Assembly: GCF_017315725.1 (NCBI RefSeq)
Contig: NZ_JAFLRG010000001.1
Location: 2,046,001 to 2,110,000, forward strand
From: Trinickia acidisoli
GTDB lineage: Bacteria; Pseudomonadota; Gammaproteobacteria; Burkholderiales; Burkholderiaceae
Direction: 5' to 3'
Length of the DNA: 64,000 nucleotides
The stretch's first letter is position 1, and each line of letters begins with the position of its first letter. Positions 29,817 through 38,114 of this stretch are shown piece after piece. The translations under genes were made by a program, and so were the position numbers. Under the pieces are notes generated by a model that made no database searches, was not told where the DNA came from, and saw nothing but the letters and a program-made list of their open reading frames with translations.

Positions 29817-30902
29817 ATGAAAATTGCGCAAATCGCGCCGCTGACTGAATCGGTGCCCCCCAAGCTCTATGGCGGCACCGAACGTGTCGTTTCTTACATC
29901 ACCGAGGCCCTCGTCGATCTCGGACACGATGTCACGCTGTTCGCAAGCGGCGACTCGAAAACCAGCGCAAAACTCGAGGCGGTCTGGCCGCGCGCGTTGC
30001 GGCTCGATCCCGGCATTCGCGACCGGATCGCACCGCATATGTTGCTGATGGAACTCGTGCGACGCCGCGCCGAAGAGTTCGACGTCCTGCACTTCCATAT
30101 GGACTACTACTCGTTTTCGCTCTTCAAGCGACAGGACACGCCATTCGTGACGACGCTGCACGGCCGGCTCGATCTGCCCGAGCAGCAGCCTGTCTTCGAT
30201 ACTTTCGGTACGGCGCCGGTCATCTCGATCTCGAACGCCCAGCGCCACCCGATGCCGCAGGCGAAATGGCTGAAGACGGTTTATCACGGGCTGCCCGAGC
30301 AGCTCTATACGCCGCAGCCGGTCGAGCAGAAGTACCTCGCCTTCCTAGGCCGCATTTCACCCGAAAAGCGCGTCGACACGGCGATCCGCATTGCAGCGCA
30401 CTGCGGGCTGCCGATCCGCGTTGCCGCGAAGATCGACGCCGCCGACCGCGAATATTTCGAACGCGAGATCAAGCCGCTGTTCGATCTGCCGCATGTCGAG
30501 TTCGTCGGCGAAATCGCCGATGAGCAAAAGGCCGATTTCCTATCAGGCGCGCATGCGCTGCTCTTTCCGGTCGATTGGCCCGAGCCTTTCGGTCTCGTGA
30601 TGATCGAGGCGATGGCATGCGGCACGCCGGTCATCGCGTTCAATCGCGGGTCGGTCCCGGAAGTGGTCGACGAGGGCATCTCGGGCTTCATCGTCGAGGA
30701 CGAAATCAGCGCCGTGGCCGCCGTCAACCGTCTTCACACGCTGCCGCGTGCGCGTGTGCGGCAGCGCTTCGAGGAGCGCTTCACCTCGCACCATATGGCG
30801 CGCCAATACGTCGACGCCTACCAGTCGGTCATCCGCGCGCAAAAGCGCTCGCGCTTCAAGATCATCGATTCGGCGTCGGGCGAGGGCGCCTCGCGCGGCT
30901 GA
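29817..30902 (+). CDS. GT4-family glycosyltransferase
   Basis: 361 residues from the ATG at 29817. It is a GT-B fold retaining glycosyltransferase. It has PPKLYGGTERVVSYITEALVDLGHDVTLFA at the N-terminus and GRISPEKRVDTAIRIA at the donor domain start. PVDWPEPFGLVMIEAMACGTPVIAFNRGSVPEVV carries the E-x7-E motif. The short C-terminal tail is basic. The acceptor is unknown; such genes near trehalose synthesis may take part in glucoside or exopolysaccharide formation, but this is inference. It stands 217 nt after otsA; that gap shows no obvious gene. Confidence 0.9.
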   Translation: MKIAQIAPLTESVPPKLYGGTERVVSYITEALVDLGHDVTLFASGDSKTSAKLEAVWPRALRLDPGIRDRIAPHMLLMELVRRRAEEFDVLHFHMDYYSFSLFKRQDTPFVTTLHGRLDLPEQQPVFDTFGTAPVISISNAQRHPMPQAKWLKTVYHGLPEQLYTPQPVEQKYLAFLGRISPEKRVDTAIRIAAHCGLPIRVAAKIDAADREYFEREIKPLFDLPHVEFVGEIADEQKADFLSGAHALLFPVDWPEPFGLVMIEAMACGTPVIAFNRGSVPEVVDEGISGFIVEDEISAVAAVNRLHTLPRARVRQRFEERFTSHHMARQYVDAYQSVIRAQKRSRFKIIDSASGEGASRG

Positions 30903-30971
30903 ATCGGCGCAGCGCGTAAGCGGGCACCCGCGTGCGTGGCGGAAACGAGAGGGAAACAGGAGAAGGAAGGC

Positions 30972-30997
30972 GGCGCGGCACCGAAGCGCGCCGCGCC
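30972..30997. terminator. Hairpin between convergent glycosyltransferase and SYLF genes
   Basis: Arms GGCGCGGC at 30972-30979 and GCCGCGCC at 30990-30997, with a 10-nt loop. Read on the minus strand, the stem is followed by a pyrimidine-rich TTCCTTCTCC run, so it may end the SYLF transcript. On the plus strand only ATCCTATTG follows. Confidence 0.45.
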
Positions 30998-31024
30998 ATC
31001 CTATTGCCTAGATACCGGCTAGAG

Positions 31025-31624
31025 CTAGATGTTGAGTCGGGTGATCTTCGTGCCTTCGAGCGAGAGGTCGCCCATGAGGCCCGCATTCGTCATCACGATG
31101 ACTTCCACGGGTTTGGTGGCCGTCGTCGTATCGATGGCGCCATTGGCCCCCATCTTGAGCACGGCAACCGACGCATCCCCGCCGACCGACCAGCCATCAC
31201 GCGCGCGGAACGCATTGAGCGCGTCGTCGGTCATGAATAGGAAGATCACAGCCTTCGATTGCGCACCCGCCTGGAACCCGAACGAGCCGGAGACGGTGTT
31301 GTAGTAGCCGGCCGTCTGGCCGCCTACGCGTAATGCGCCTTCCCCATACTGTCCGCCGACCATGAAACCTGCCTGCAGCACCTTCGGAAATACGAGTACC
31401 CCATGCGCTTTCTGCACGAGTTCGCGCGCGCCCGGCACTTGAGCATACAGGCGCGAGAGCGTCGCATCGACGCCCGAGTTGATTTCCTGACGTTTGGACA
31501 TATTGCTGCCCGGCGTCGCGCCGACCGGGTTGCCGTTGTTCGTGGTGGTCGTGCAGCCGGCGAGCGCGAACGCGCCGACTACGACGACAGCGGCCGCCTT
31601 GCGCATCAAGTTTCGTTTTTGCAT
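31025..31624 (-). CDS. SYLF-domain (Ysc84/BPSL1445-like) lipoprotein
   Basis: 199 residues. Its lipoprotein signal ends ALAGC (Cys24), followed by a Thr/Asn-rich linker. The SYLF/YSC84 domain occupies about residues 50-199: AHGVLVFPKVLQAGFMVGGQYGEGALRVGGQTAGYYNTVSGSFGFQAGAQSKAVIFLFMTDDALNAF, and a C-terminal DLSLEGTKITRLN. The domain binds lipids in eukaryotes; bacterial members are envelope lipoproteins, and a Burkholderia pseudomallei homologue (BPSL1445) is, as I recall, immunogenic. It is separated from neighbours by gaps of more than 100 nt on both sides. Confidence 0.9.
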   Translation of the reverse strand: MQKRNLMRKAAAVVVVGAFALAGCTTTTNNGNPVGATPGSNMSKRQEINSGVDATLSRLYAQVPGARELVQKAHGVLVFPKVLQAGFMVGGQYGEGALRVGGQTAGYYNTVSGSFGFQAGAQSKAVIFLFMTDDALNAFRARDGWSVGGDASVAVLKMGANGAIDTTTATKPVEVIVMTNAGLMGDLSLEGTKITRLNI

Positions 31625-31770
31625 GGACTCTCTCCGTTATGATCCGTCGGTCAAACCGCTCGGCGGCGGGTTCGGACGAAGCGTGATCTCAGAAAATGCA
31701 ACGACGATCAAGCAGGATGCATGCCAGGGACCGGGTCCGATTTAACGGCCGCCCCCGGTCGTGAACGGCG

Positions 31771-32214
31771 TTAGTGCTGGACGGTACGCTTGACCACCGG
31801 CGGGCGCCGCAACGCGCGCCGAATGCCGGCAATCACGAGGCCCACCGCGAAAATGAACGCTGCCGGGACGACCCAGTACCCGACGAACGCATGCCAAAGG
31901 TAGAGAAACAGCGTGCGGCGCCGCAGCGCATATTCCGCAAGCGCATCGTGCTGACGCGGCGCATTGGCGGCCAGCACGTCCGCCGGGCAGCCGGCAGCGC
32001 GCGCTTCCACGAGCTTGCCGTGGCAGCGCGCAGCATCGCCCGCGGCGCTCTGGGCGTCGGTCAATTGCCAAGTCGTCAGCGCGCGATCGAGGTCGACGAC
32101 GTTATAGGACATCTCGTCCTGGATCTCGCGTATCGCAACGATTGCCACCGGGACTAGCCAAAAGACGATGACGACGAGCCAACGTCTTACCCAGCGGTTC
32201 TGTCTCCATGCCAT
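31771..32214 (-). CDS. Hypothetical inner-membrane protein
   Basis: 147 residues; no family recognised. Two transmembrane helices are evident: residues about 10-30 (RWLVVIVFWLVPVAIVAI) and about 105-130 (FLYLWHAFVGYWVVPAAFIFAVGLVIAGI). They flank a loop of about 75 residues containing two Cys (AARCHGK, AGCPAD) that could form a disulfide if periplasmic. The basic C-terminus (RRALRRPPVVKR) and N-terminus (RQNRWVRR) indicate that both ends face the cytoplasm, leaving the loop in the periplasm. It stands alone, oriented like the SYLF gene 146 nt away. Confidence 0.65.
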   Translation of the reverse strand: MAWRQNRWVRRWLVVIVFWLVPVAIVAIREIQDEMSYNVVDLDRALTTWQLTDAQSAAGDAARCHGKLVEARAAGCPADVLAANAPRQHDALAEYALRRRTLFLYLWHAFVGYWVVPAAFIFAVGLVIAGIRRALRRPPVVKRTVQH

Positions 32215-32589
32215 TCATGCCTCCGCAATGCATTGCGCATCCACGACGAGAGGGCGGCCCGATGGCTTGAATTCGTGAGGTTGACGGACCGTCTTGGGAG
32301 CCATCATAGAAGAAATGCGACGAATCGTCGCTCCCCTGAAACGCTTGGATTGCACCGGTGCGCTCACGACTCGGCGAGCGACCGGTAATTTCTTCAATTT
32401 TCACGGCATTTCGGATGCTTCCTCTCGACGCATATGCCGCGCTGCGGGATGCCGCGGCAGTGAACGCAGGAGGGAACACCTCTTGCATGCGACATGGGGG
32501 CGATCGATTGCGATCGTTTTGTGCCGCGTGTGCCCGAAGCCAACCAGCGTAGCGCACGCGCGGCCTTCATTTGCGACGGAGCGCAAGCC
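32215..32589. other. 375-bp divergent intergenic region, no gene recognised
   Basis: It separates the minus-strand membrane protein from the plus-strand 93-residue hypothetical. Small open frames exist on both strands but none has family similarity or a good ribosome site. I see no clear promoter, repeat or RNA motif. Confidence 0.5.
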
Positions 32590-32871
32590 ATGTCCGTACC
32601 GTTTTCCGAGCAGTACAAGGGATTTGCGATCGGCGTGCAGGCGTTGCGGCGGGCAAAAGAACCCGACCAATCGGACGACTCGCCGCGCCGATTCGACATC
32701 GTCATCACGATTTCCCGCAAGGCGAGCGGCGAACGCGCGAAAGCTGAAATGTTCGGCGTGCCTGAACACGCACCGCTCGATGACCAGATCGAAGCGCATC
32801 GGATCGGCGTGCAATACGCGCGCGACATCATCGACGGCAAGGTCGACGGCACGTCGGTCGCCCATCTCTGA
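32590..32871 (+). CDS. Small hypothetical protein
   Basis: 93 residues; not recognised. The composition is polar: FSEQYKGFAIGVQALRRAKEPDQSDDSPRRFDIVITISRK forms two likely beta strands around a charged loop, then a helix-rich C-terminus (APLDDQIEAHRIGVQYARDIIDGKV). There is no signal or membrane segment, so it is cytosolic. The start at 32590 is supported by GGAG about 11 nt upstream, and the gene is closed by a strong hairpin terminator 24 nt after the stop. Coding bias matches the neighbours, and it looks like a real monocistronic gene. Confidence 0.7.
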   Translation: MSVPFSEQYKGFAIGVQALRRAKEPDQSDDSPRRFDIVITISRKASGERAKAEMFGVPEHAPLDDQIEAHRIGVQYARDIIDGKVDGTSVAHL

Positions 32872-32895
32872 GCATCTGCGCGGCTAGCGCGCACC

Positions 32896-32930
32896 GCCCC
32901 GAGACCCTCGCACAGCAGGGGTCTCGGGGC
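32896..32930 (+). terminator. Strong intrinsic terminator after the small hypothetical gene
   Basis: Perfect 12-bp stem: GCCCCGAGACCC at 32896-32907 and GGGTCTCGGGGC at 32919-32930, with an 11-nt loop. It is followed immediately by TTTCG. It ends the 93-residue gene and insulates the rbs operon. Confidence 0.75.
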
Positions 32931-32962
32931 TTTCGCATGGCCGCGACTAGCGCAAACCCGAG

Positions 32963-32997
32963 CTTGGCTAGCGCGCTAGTCTTGCGCGCTAGCCAAG
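32963..32997. repeat. 13-bp inverted repeat upstream of the rbs operon
   Basis: CTTGGCTAGCGCG at 32963-32975 and CGCGCTAGCCAAG at 32985-32997 are perfect reverse complements around a 9-nt loop. CTAGCGC also appears at about 32884 and 32948, so the motif is clustered in about 115 bp. There is no T-run after it. It lies about 145 nt before rbsB and could be a second terminator or an operator. Confidence 0.6.
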
Positions 32998-33141
32998 AAC
33001 GGTCCAGCATAGGCGGTCCCCGGCGCACGCCAGGGCTCGTAGCCCGCTGTCGCGCCGTGCGATGACGCGCTGCGGCAATCGAAGAGTTCGAATCGAAAAA
33101 TCAGGGCTCGCCTCGGGCCGAATAAGAAAGGAGAGAACCTT

Positions 33142-34128
33142 ATGCTTCACCGCACCCGTCGCCGTATGCTTGTTGCCGCCGCCGCGCTCGCCTGCACGGC
33201 CCTCGCGCCGCTCTGCGCGACCGACGCGCTCGCGCAGAGCGCCAACAAACCTGACGCGGCCCGGCCCAAGGTCGCACTCGTGATGAAATCGCTGGCGAAT
33301 GAGTTCTTTCTGACGATGGAAACCGGCGCGAAGGATTATCAAAAGCATAATGCCGGCAAATTCGATCTCATTACGAACGGCATCAAGAACGAAACCGACA
33401 CGGCCGCGCAAATCAACATCGTCGAACAGATGATCGACAGCCACGTCGACGCAATCGTGCTGGCGCCGGCCGACTCCAAAGCGCTCGTCCCCGTCGTGAA
33501 AAAGGCCGTCGATGCCGGCATCATCGTCGTGAACATCGACAACCAACTCGACCCCGACGTACTCAAGTCCAAGGGCTTGAACGTGCCGTTCGTAGGCCCC
33601 AACAACGCCAAGGGCGCCGAGAAGGTCGGCGACTTTCTCGCCAAGAAGCTGAAGGCCGGGGACGAGGTAGGCATCGTCGAGGGTGTGTCGACGACGACGA
33701 ATGCGCAGCAGCGGACCGCCGGGTTCAAGGCGGCGATGCAGAAGGTCGGCGCGAAGATCGATTCGGTTCAATCCGGCGAATGGGAGATCGACAAGGGCAA
33801 TGCGATCGCTTCGGCTATGCTGAATCAATACCCGAACATCAAGGCACTGTTGTGCGGTAACGACAACATGGCGATCGGCGCAGTGTCGGCCGTGCGCGCC
33901 GCCGGCAAGCAAGGCAAGGTCTATGTCGTCGGCTACGACGACATAGACGCGATCAAGCCGATGCTCAAGGACGGCCGCGTGCTCGCGACGGCCAACCAGT
34001 ATGCCGCGAAGCAAGCCGTATTCGGCATCGATACGGCGCTCAAGGCGATCGAGGAGCACAAGAAGCAATCGGACCTGTCGCAGATGGTCGAAACGCCGGT
34101 CGACCTCGTCACGAAGACCTCGAAGTAA
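33142..34128 (+). CDS. rbsB: Ribose ABC transporter, periplasmic binding protein
   Basis: 328 residues. The signal peptide (about 1-31, ending DALAQ) directs it to the periplasm. The type-I periplasmic sugar-binding fold shows KVALVMKSLANEFFLTMETGAKDYQK, VDAIVLAPADSKALVPVVKKAVDAGIIVVNIDN, FVGPNNAKGAEKVGDFLAKKL and ALLCGNDNMAIGAVSAVRAAG, all close to RbsB. It delivers the sugar to RbsAC. AAAGGAGAG lies before the ATG. It is first gene of the operon; 191 nt separate it from rbsA, enough for an attenuating or processing structure. Ribose is inferred from the downstream ribokinase. Confidence 0.94.
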   Translation: MLHRTRRRMLVAAAALACTALAPLCATDALAQSANKPDAARPKVALVMKSLANEFFLTMETGAKDYQKHNAGKFDLITNGIKNETDTAAQINIVEQMIDSHVDAIVLAPADSKALVPVVKKAVDAGIIVVNIDNQLDPDVLKSKGLNVPFVGPNNAKGAEKVGDFLAKKLKAGDEVGIVEGVSTTTNAQQRTAGFKAAMQKVGAKIDSVQSGEWEIDKGNAIASAMLNQYPNIKALLCGNDNMAIGAVSAVRAAGKQGKVYVVGYDDIDAIKPMLKDGRVLATANQYAAKQAVFGIDTALKAIEEHKKQSDLSQMVETPVDLVTKTSK

Positions 34129-34319
34129 CCGTAGACGACGCGAGCAAAGACCGTGGGCGGCGCCTCTCGCAAGGCGCCGTCCGCTGCCCCATCGTATTCG
34201 GGCAGAGCGGGCGCGCTCAAGAAAGCGCGCGCCGTTGCCGTTATCCTCCGACATAAGCGTCATTGGCGGCGGGCCGGCGCGACGGCCGCGGATCCGGCCG
34301 CCCCGACAACGGAAACCCG

Positions 34320-35903
34320 ATGGATTTGACCGACCACGACGAAACGAACGCAGTGCTCAGCGTCACCGGAATCGGCAAAACCTATGCCGAGCCGGTGCTC
34401 GCGGACGTGACGCTCGCGCTGTACGGCGGCGAAGCGCTCGCGCTGACCGGCGAGAACGGCGCGGGCAAAAGTACGTTGTCGAAGATCGTCGGCGGGCTCG
34501 TCGCGCCCAGCGCGGGCGCGATGCGGCTCTTGAGCGCCGACTACGCCCCCAAGAGCCGGCACGAAGCCGAGGCGCTCGGCGTGCGCATGGTCATGCAGGA
34601 GCTGAACCTGCTACCCACGTTGACCGTCGCCGAAAACCTGTTTTTCGATCGATTGCCGTGCCGCGGCCCGCGTGCGCTGGGCTGGATCGATCGCGCGCGC
34701 CTGGCCGAGGACGCCCGCGTGGCCATGGCACGCGTGGGCCTCAATGCAATCGATCCGGATACGCCCGTCGGCGCGCTCGGTATCGGCCATCAGCAAATGG
34801 TCGAAATCGCGCGCAACCTGATCGACGATACGCGCGTGCTCATCTTCGACGAGCCGACGGCCATGTTGACGGCGCGCGAGGTCGATCTTTTGTTCGAACA
34901 GATCGATCGGCTCAAGGCGAGCGGTGTCGCCATCGTCTATATCTCGCATCGGCTCGAGGAACTGGCGCGGGTGGCCGAGCGCGTCGCGGTGCTACGAGAC
35001 GGGCGCCTCGTTACGGTCGACCAGATGCGGAACCTGACGAGCGAGCGCCTCGTCACGCTAATGGTGGGGCGCGAGCTTGGCGAGCGCATCGATCTGGGCG
35101 AACGCCGCATCGGCGCGCCGTTGCTGAAAGTCGACGGCCTGAGCCGCGGCACGGTCGTGCGCGACGTCTCGTTCGAGGTTCGCGAAGGCGAGATTTTCGG
35201 CGTGAGCGGCCTGATCGGGGCCGGCCGCACCGAGCTCATGCGTCTCATCTACGGCGCCGATGCGGCGGAGCGCGGCACGGTGTCGATCGGCCGGCCGCTT
35301 CAGCCCACGCGGATCGATTCGCCGGCCGATGCGGTGCGGCACGGTATCGCGCTCATCACCGAAGACCGTAAAGGCGAGGGCCTGCTGCTACCGCATTCGA
35401 TCGCCGCCAACGTATCGCTCGGCAACATGGCCGCCGTGGCGCGTTGGGGCGTCGTCGACGGTCGGCGTGAACAAGCGCTCGCGCGCAAGCAGATGGAAGC
35501 GCTGCACGTTCGGGCGCACGGCCCGGCGCAGCCCGTGGGCGAACTCTCGGGCGGCAATCAGCAGAAGGTCGTGATCGGCCGCTGGCTCGCGCGCGACGCC
35601 AAGGTGCTGCTGTTCGACGAGCCGACGCGCGGCATCGACGTCGGGGCGAAGTTCGACATCTACACACTGCTTGGCGCGCTTGCCCGCGAGGGGCGAGCCC
35701 TCGTCGTCGTGTCGAGCGACCTGCGCGAGCTGATGCTGATTTGCGATCGGATCGGCGTCATGTCGGCAGGAAGCCTCACTGGCATGTTCGATCGAGACGA
35801 ATGGACGCAGGACGCGTTGCTCGCAGCCGCATTCGCGGGCCATATGAACGGCTCGCGCGAAGCCGCGCCTAACCCCAATTACCCCGCACGGAGTCTGTCA
35901 TGA
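34320..35903 (+). CDS. rbsA: Ribose ABC transporter, ATP-binding protein (two ABC domains)
   Basis: 527 residues from the ATG at 34320. The N-terminal ABC domain has Walker A GENGAGKST at about 44-52, the signature region LGIGHQQMVEIARNL, and Walker B VLIFDEPTAMLT. The second domain has the degenerate Walker A GVSGLIGAGRTELM, signature LSGGNQQKVVIGRWLA and Walker B VLLFDEPTRGIDVG, as is usual for RbsA/MglA-type proteins. It energises ribose import. The last 4 nt overlap the rbsC start (ATGA), indicating translational coupling. Confidence 0.95.
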   Translation: MDLTDHDETNAVLSVTGIGKTYAEPVLADVTLALYGGEALALTGENGAGKSTLSKIVGGLVAPSAGAMRLLSADYAPKSRHEAEALGVRMVMQELNLLPTLTVAENLFFDRLPCRGPRALGWIDRARLAEDARVAMARVGLNAIDPDTPVGALGIGHQQMVEIARNLIDDTRVLIFDEPTAMLTAREVDLLFEQIDRLKASGVAIVYISHRLEELARVAERVAVLRDGRLVTVDQMRNLTSERLVTLMVGRELGERIDLGERRIGAPLLKVDGLSRGTVVRDVSFEVREGEIFGVSGLIGAGRTELMRLIYGADAAERGTVSIGRPLQPTRIDSPADAVRHGIALITEDRKGEGLLLPHSIAANVSLGNMAAVARWGVVDGRREQALARKQMEALHVRAHGPAQPVGELSGGNQQKVVIGRWLARDAKVLLFDEPTRGIDVGAKFDIYTLLGALAREGRALVVVSSDLRELMLICDRIGVMSAGSLTGMFDRDEWTQDALLAAAFAGHMNGSREAAPNPNYPARSLS

Positions 35904-36910
35904 CCGATCCGACCGCGCGCCCCGATGCGGGCACCGCTGTCCTCGGCGATGCGCCGAGTGCCCGTCCGGCCGGCACTCGGCTCGGCTTGTCGAACTACCT
36001 GGGGCTGGCCGGCGCGCTGGCGGCGATGATCGCGCTGTTTTCGGCGCTGAGCTCGCACTTTCTGACCTACGAGACGTTCAGCACGATCGCCAACCAGATT
36101 CCCGATCTCGTCGTGATGTCGGTCGGCATGACATTCGTGCTCATCATCGCCGGGATCGACCTGTCGGTCGGCTCCGTCCTCGCGCTGGCGGCATCGGTCG
36201 TCAGCGTGGCGGCGCTCAAATGGGGCTGGGGCCCAGTGCCTTCCGCGTTGATCGGGATGGCCGCCGCGGCGCTGACGGGCATGGTCACCGGTGGCGTCAC
36301 GGTCGGCTGGCGCATCCCATCGTTCATCGTCTCGCTCGGGGTGCTCGAGGCCGCGCGCGGGCTGGCCTATCAGTTGACCGATTCGCGCACGGCCTATATC
36401 GGCGACGCGTTCGACTTTCTTTCCAATCCGATCGCGGTCGGCATCTCGCCGGCTTTCGTGATCGCCGTCGTCGTGATGATCGCGGCCCAGCTCGTGCTGA
36501 CGCGTACCGTATTCGGACGGCATCTCGTCGGCATCGGCACGAACGAGGAAGCCGTGCGGCTCGCGGGTGTCGATCCGCGCCCGTACAAAGTGGCGGTATT
36601 CGCGCTGATGGGGGCGCTGTCCGGGATGGCCGCGCTGTTCCAAGTGTCGCGGCTCGAAGCGGCAGACCCGAACGCCGGCGTCGGCCTCGAGTTGCAGGTC
36701 ATCGCCGCGGTCGTCATCGGTGGCACGAGCCTCATGGGCGGGCGAGGTTCCGTCATCAGCACGTTTTTCGGGGTGCTTATCATCTCGGTGCTTGCCGCCG
36801 GCCTCGCGCAGATCGGCGCGAGCGAGCCGACCAAGCGAATCATCACGGGCGCCGTCATCGTGATCGCGGTGGTGCTCGATACGTATCGGAGTCGGCGCAA
36901 GCGCGGTTGA
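35900..36910 (+). CDS. rbsC: Ribose ABC transporter, permease
   Basis: 336 residues with about nine or ten hydrophobic segments. The family hallmarks are ETFSTIANQIPDLVVMSVGMTFVLIIAGIDLSVGSVLALA and the late GLELQVIAAVVIGGTSLMGGRGSVISTFFGVLIISVLAAGLAQIG. The N-terminal cytosolic tail of about 30 residues is Ala/Pro-rich, followed by TM1. It is overlapped by rbsA (4 nt). A hairpin of 8-bp arms follows 27 nt after the stop, before rbsR. Confidence 0.95.
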   Translation: MTDPTARPDAGTAVLGDAPSARPAGTRLGLSNYLGLAGALAAMIALFSALSSHFLTYETFSTIANQIPDLVVMSVGMTFVLIIAGIDLSVGSVLALAASVVSVAALKWGWGPVPSALIGMAAAALTGMVTGGVTVGWRIPSFIVSLGVLEAARGLAYQLTDSRTAYIGDAFDFLSNPIAVGISPAFVIAVVVMIAAQLVLTRTVFGRHLVGIGTNEEAVRLAGVDPRPYKVAVFALMGALSGMAALFQVSRLEAADPNAGVGLELQVIAAVVIGGTSLMGGRGSVISTFFGVLIISVLAAGLAQIGASEPTKRIITGAVIVIAVVLDTYRSRRKRG

Positions 36911-36937
36911 GTATGGTTCGAGCAGGAGGTCCTCCGG

Positions 36938-36961
36938 CTGGCGCGCGGGGAAACGCGCCAG
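36938..36961 (+). terminator. Hairpin between rbsC and rbsR
   Basis: Arms CTGGCGCG at 36938-36945 and CGCGCCAG at 36954-36961, with an 8-nt loop containing GGGGAAA. It is preceded by the nested dyad GGAGGTCCTCC. No U-tract is present, so it more likely slows or processes the transcript than ends it. Confidence 0.4.
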
Positions 36962-37043
36962 AGCGGGGTCGAAAACAGGATGTTCGGGGTAGCTGCGGGG
37001 CTCTTTCAGCCCGCGGAAAAAAACAAGCGAGAGAGTATCGGTA

Positions 37044-38072
37044 ATGGCGACGATCAAGGATGTGGCGGCCATAGCCGGCGTGTCGTTCACCACCGTATCG
37101 CACGTGGTCAACAACACACGCCCGGTTTCGGCCGACGTGCGCGCGAAAGTCGAGCGCGCGATCGCCCAGCTCAACTACGTGCCGTCCGCGGTCGCGCGGT
37201 CGCTGAAGGCGCGCACGACGGCGACGATCGGGCTCGTTGTGCCCAACAGCACGAACCCGTATTTCGCTGAGCTTGCGCGTGGCATCGAAGACGGGTGCGC
37301 GCGCGGCGGGTATTGCATGTTTTTTTGCAATTCCGACGACGATCCGAAAAAGCAGCGCAATTATCTGCGAATCCTGCAGGAAAAGCGCATCGACGGGCTC
37401 ATCATTGCATCGGCCGGCGACGATGCCGTGCTGGCGAGCAGCCTGACGGACACGCGCGAGCCGCTCGTCATCGTCGATCGCAACATCGAAGGCCTCGCGG
37501 CCGACCTGGTGCAGATCGATCACGAGCGCGGCGCTTATCTGGCGACACGGCATCTGCTCGAACTCGGCCATGTGCGCATCGGCTGCATCACGGGGCCCGT
37601 GGCAACGGCGGTCAGTGCGATGCGCGTGCACGGTTTCATTCGCGCGATGACCGAGCGCGGCATCGACATCGAGCCGAGCGCGATCGTCGAGAGCGATTTT
37701 TCCGGCACGGGCGGGCAGGAAGCGGCCGGGCGCCTGTTCGACACCGTGCGGCCCACGGCGATCTTCGCTTGCAACGACATGATGGGGATCGGCGCGCTGC
37801 GGGTCGCCGCCGAGCGCGGCATTCGCGTGCCGCAACATTGTTCGATCATTGGGTTTGACGATATCGAACTCAGCAGTTTTACGTACCCGGCGCTGTCCAC
37901 TGTCGGCCAATCGGTGCGCGCGCTCGGCGAAGCCGCCGCGCACATGCTGATCGAGCGAATCAGCGGCGTGGTGAGCGGGGCGACGCGCCGCCGTGTCATC
38001 ACGCCACGGCTCGTGCTGCGCGAATCGACAGCGGTGTTCGCCGGGCCCGTGAGCGCGGCCTTGTGCGCGTGA
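37044..38072 (+). CDS. rbsR: LacI-family transcriptional regulator of the ribose operon
   Basis: 342 residues. The N-terminal LacI helix-turn-helix is perfect: MATIKDVAAIAGVSFTTVSHVVNNTRPVSADVRAKVERAI, then the hinge LNYVPSAVARSLKARTT. The C-terminal ligand-binding domain resembles RbsB/RbsR (IGLVVPNSTNPYFAELARGIEDGC). It should repress rbsBACRK and be released by ribose or ribose-5-phosphate. It lies inside the operon between transporter and kinase, 133 nt after rbsC, so it may be autoregulated. Confidence 0.93.
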   Translation: MATIKDVAAIAGVSFTTVSHVVNNTRPVSADVRAKVERAIAQLNYVPSAVARSLKARTTATIGLVVPNSTNPYFAELARGIEDGCARGGYCMFFCNSDDDPKKQRNYLRILQEKRIDGLIIASAGDDAVLASSLTDTREPLVIVDRNIEGLAADLVQIDHERGAYLATRHLLELGHVRIGCITGPVATAVSAMRVHGFIRAMTERGIDIEPSAIVESDFSGTGGQEAAGRLFDTVRPTAIFACNDMMGIGALRVAAERGIRVPQHCSIIGFDDIELSSFTYPALSTVGQSVRALGEAAAHMLIERISGVVSGATRRRVITPRLVLRESTAVFAGPVSAALCA

Positions 38073-38114
38073 GGGTAGCGGCGCGCTCACGCGCGAACGG
38101 AGGAATCGGTCGCG

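Noticed and set aside
32989..34263. 424-residue minus-strand open frame opposite rbsB
   Set aside because: rbsB has a signal peptide, a ribosome site and full family similarity; the antisense frame has none.
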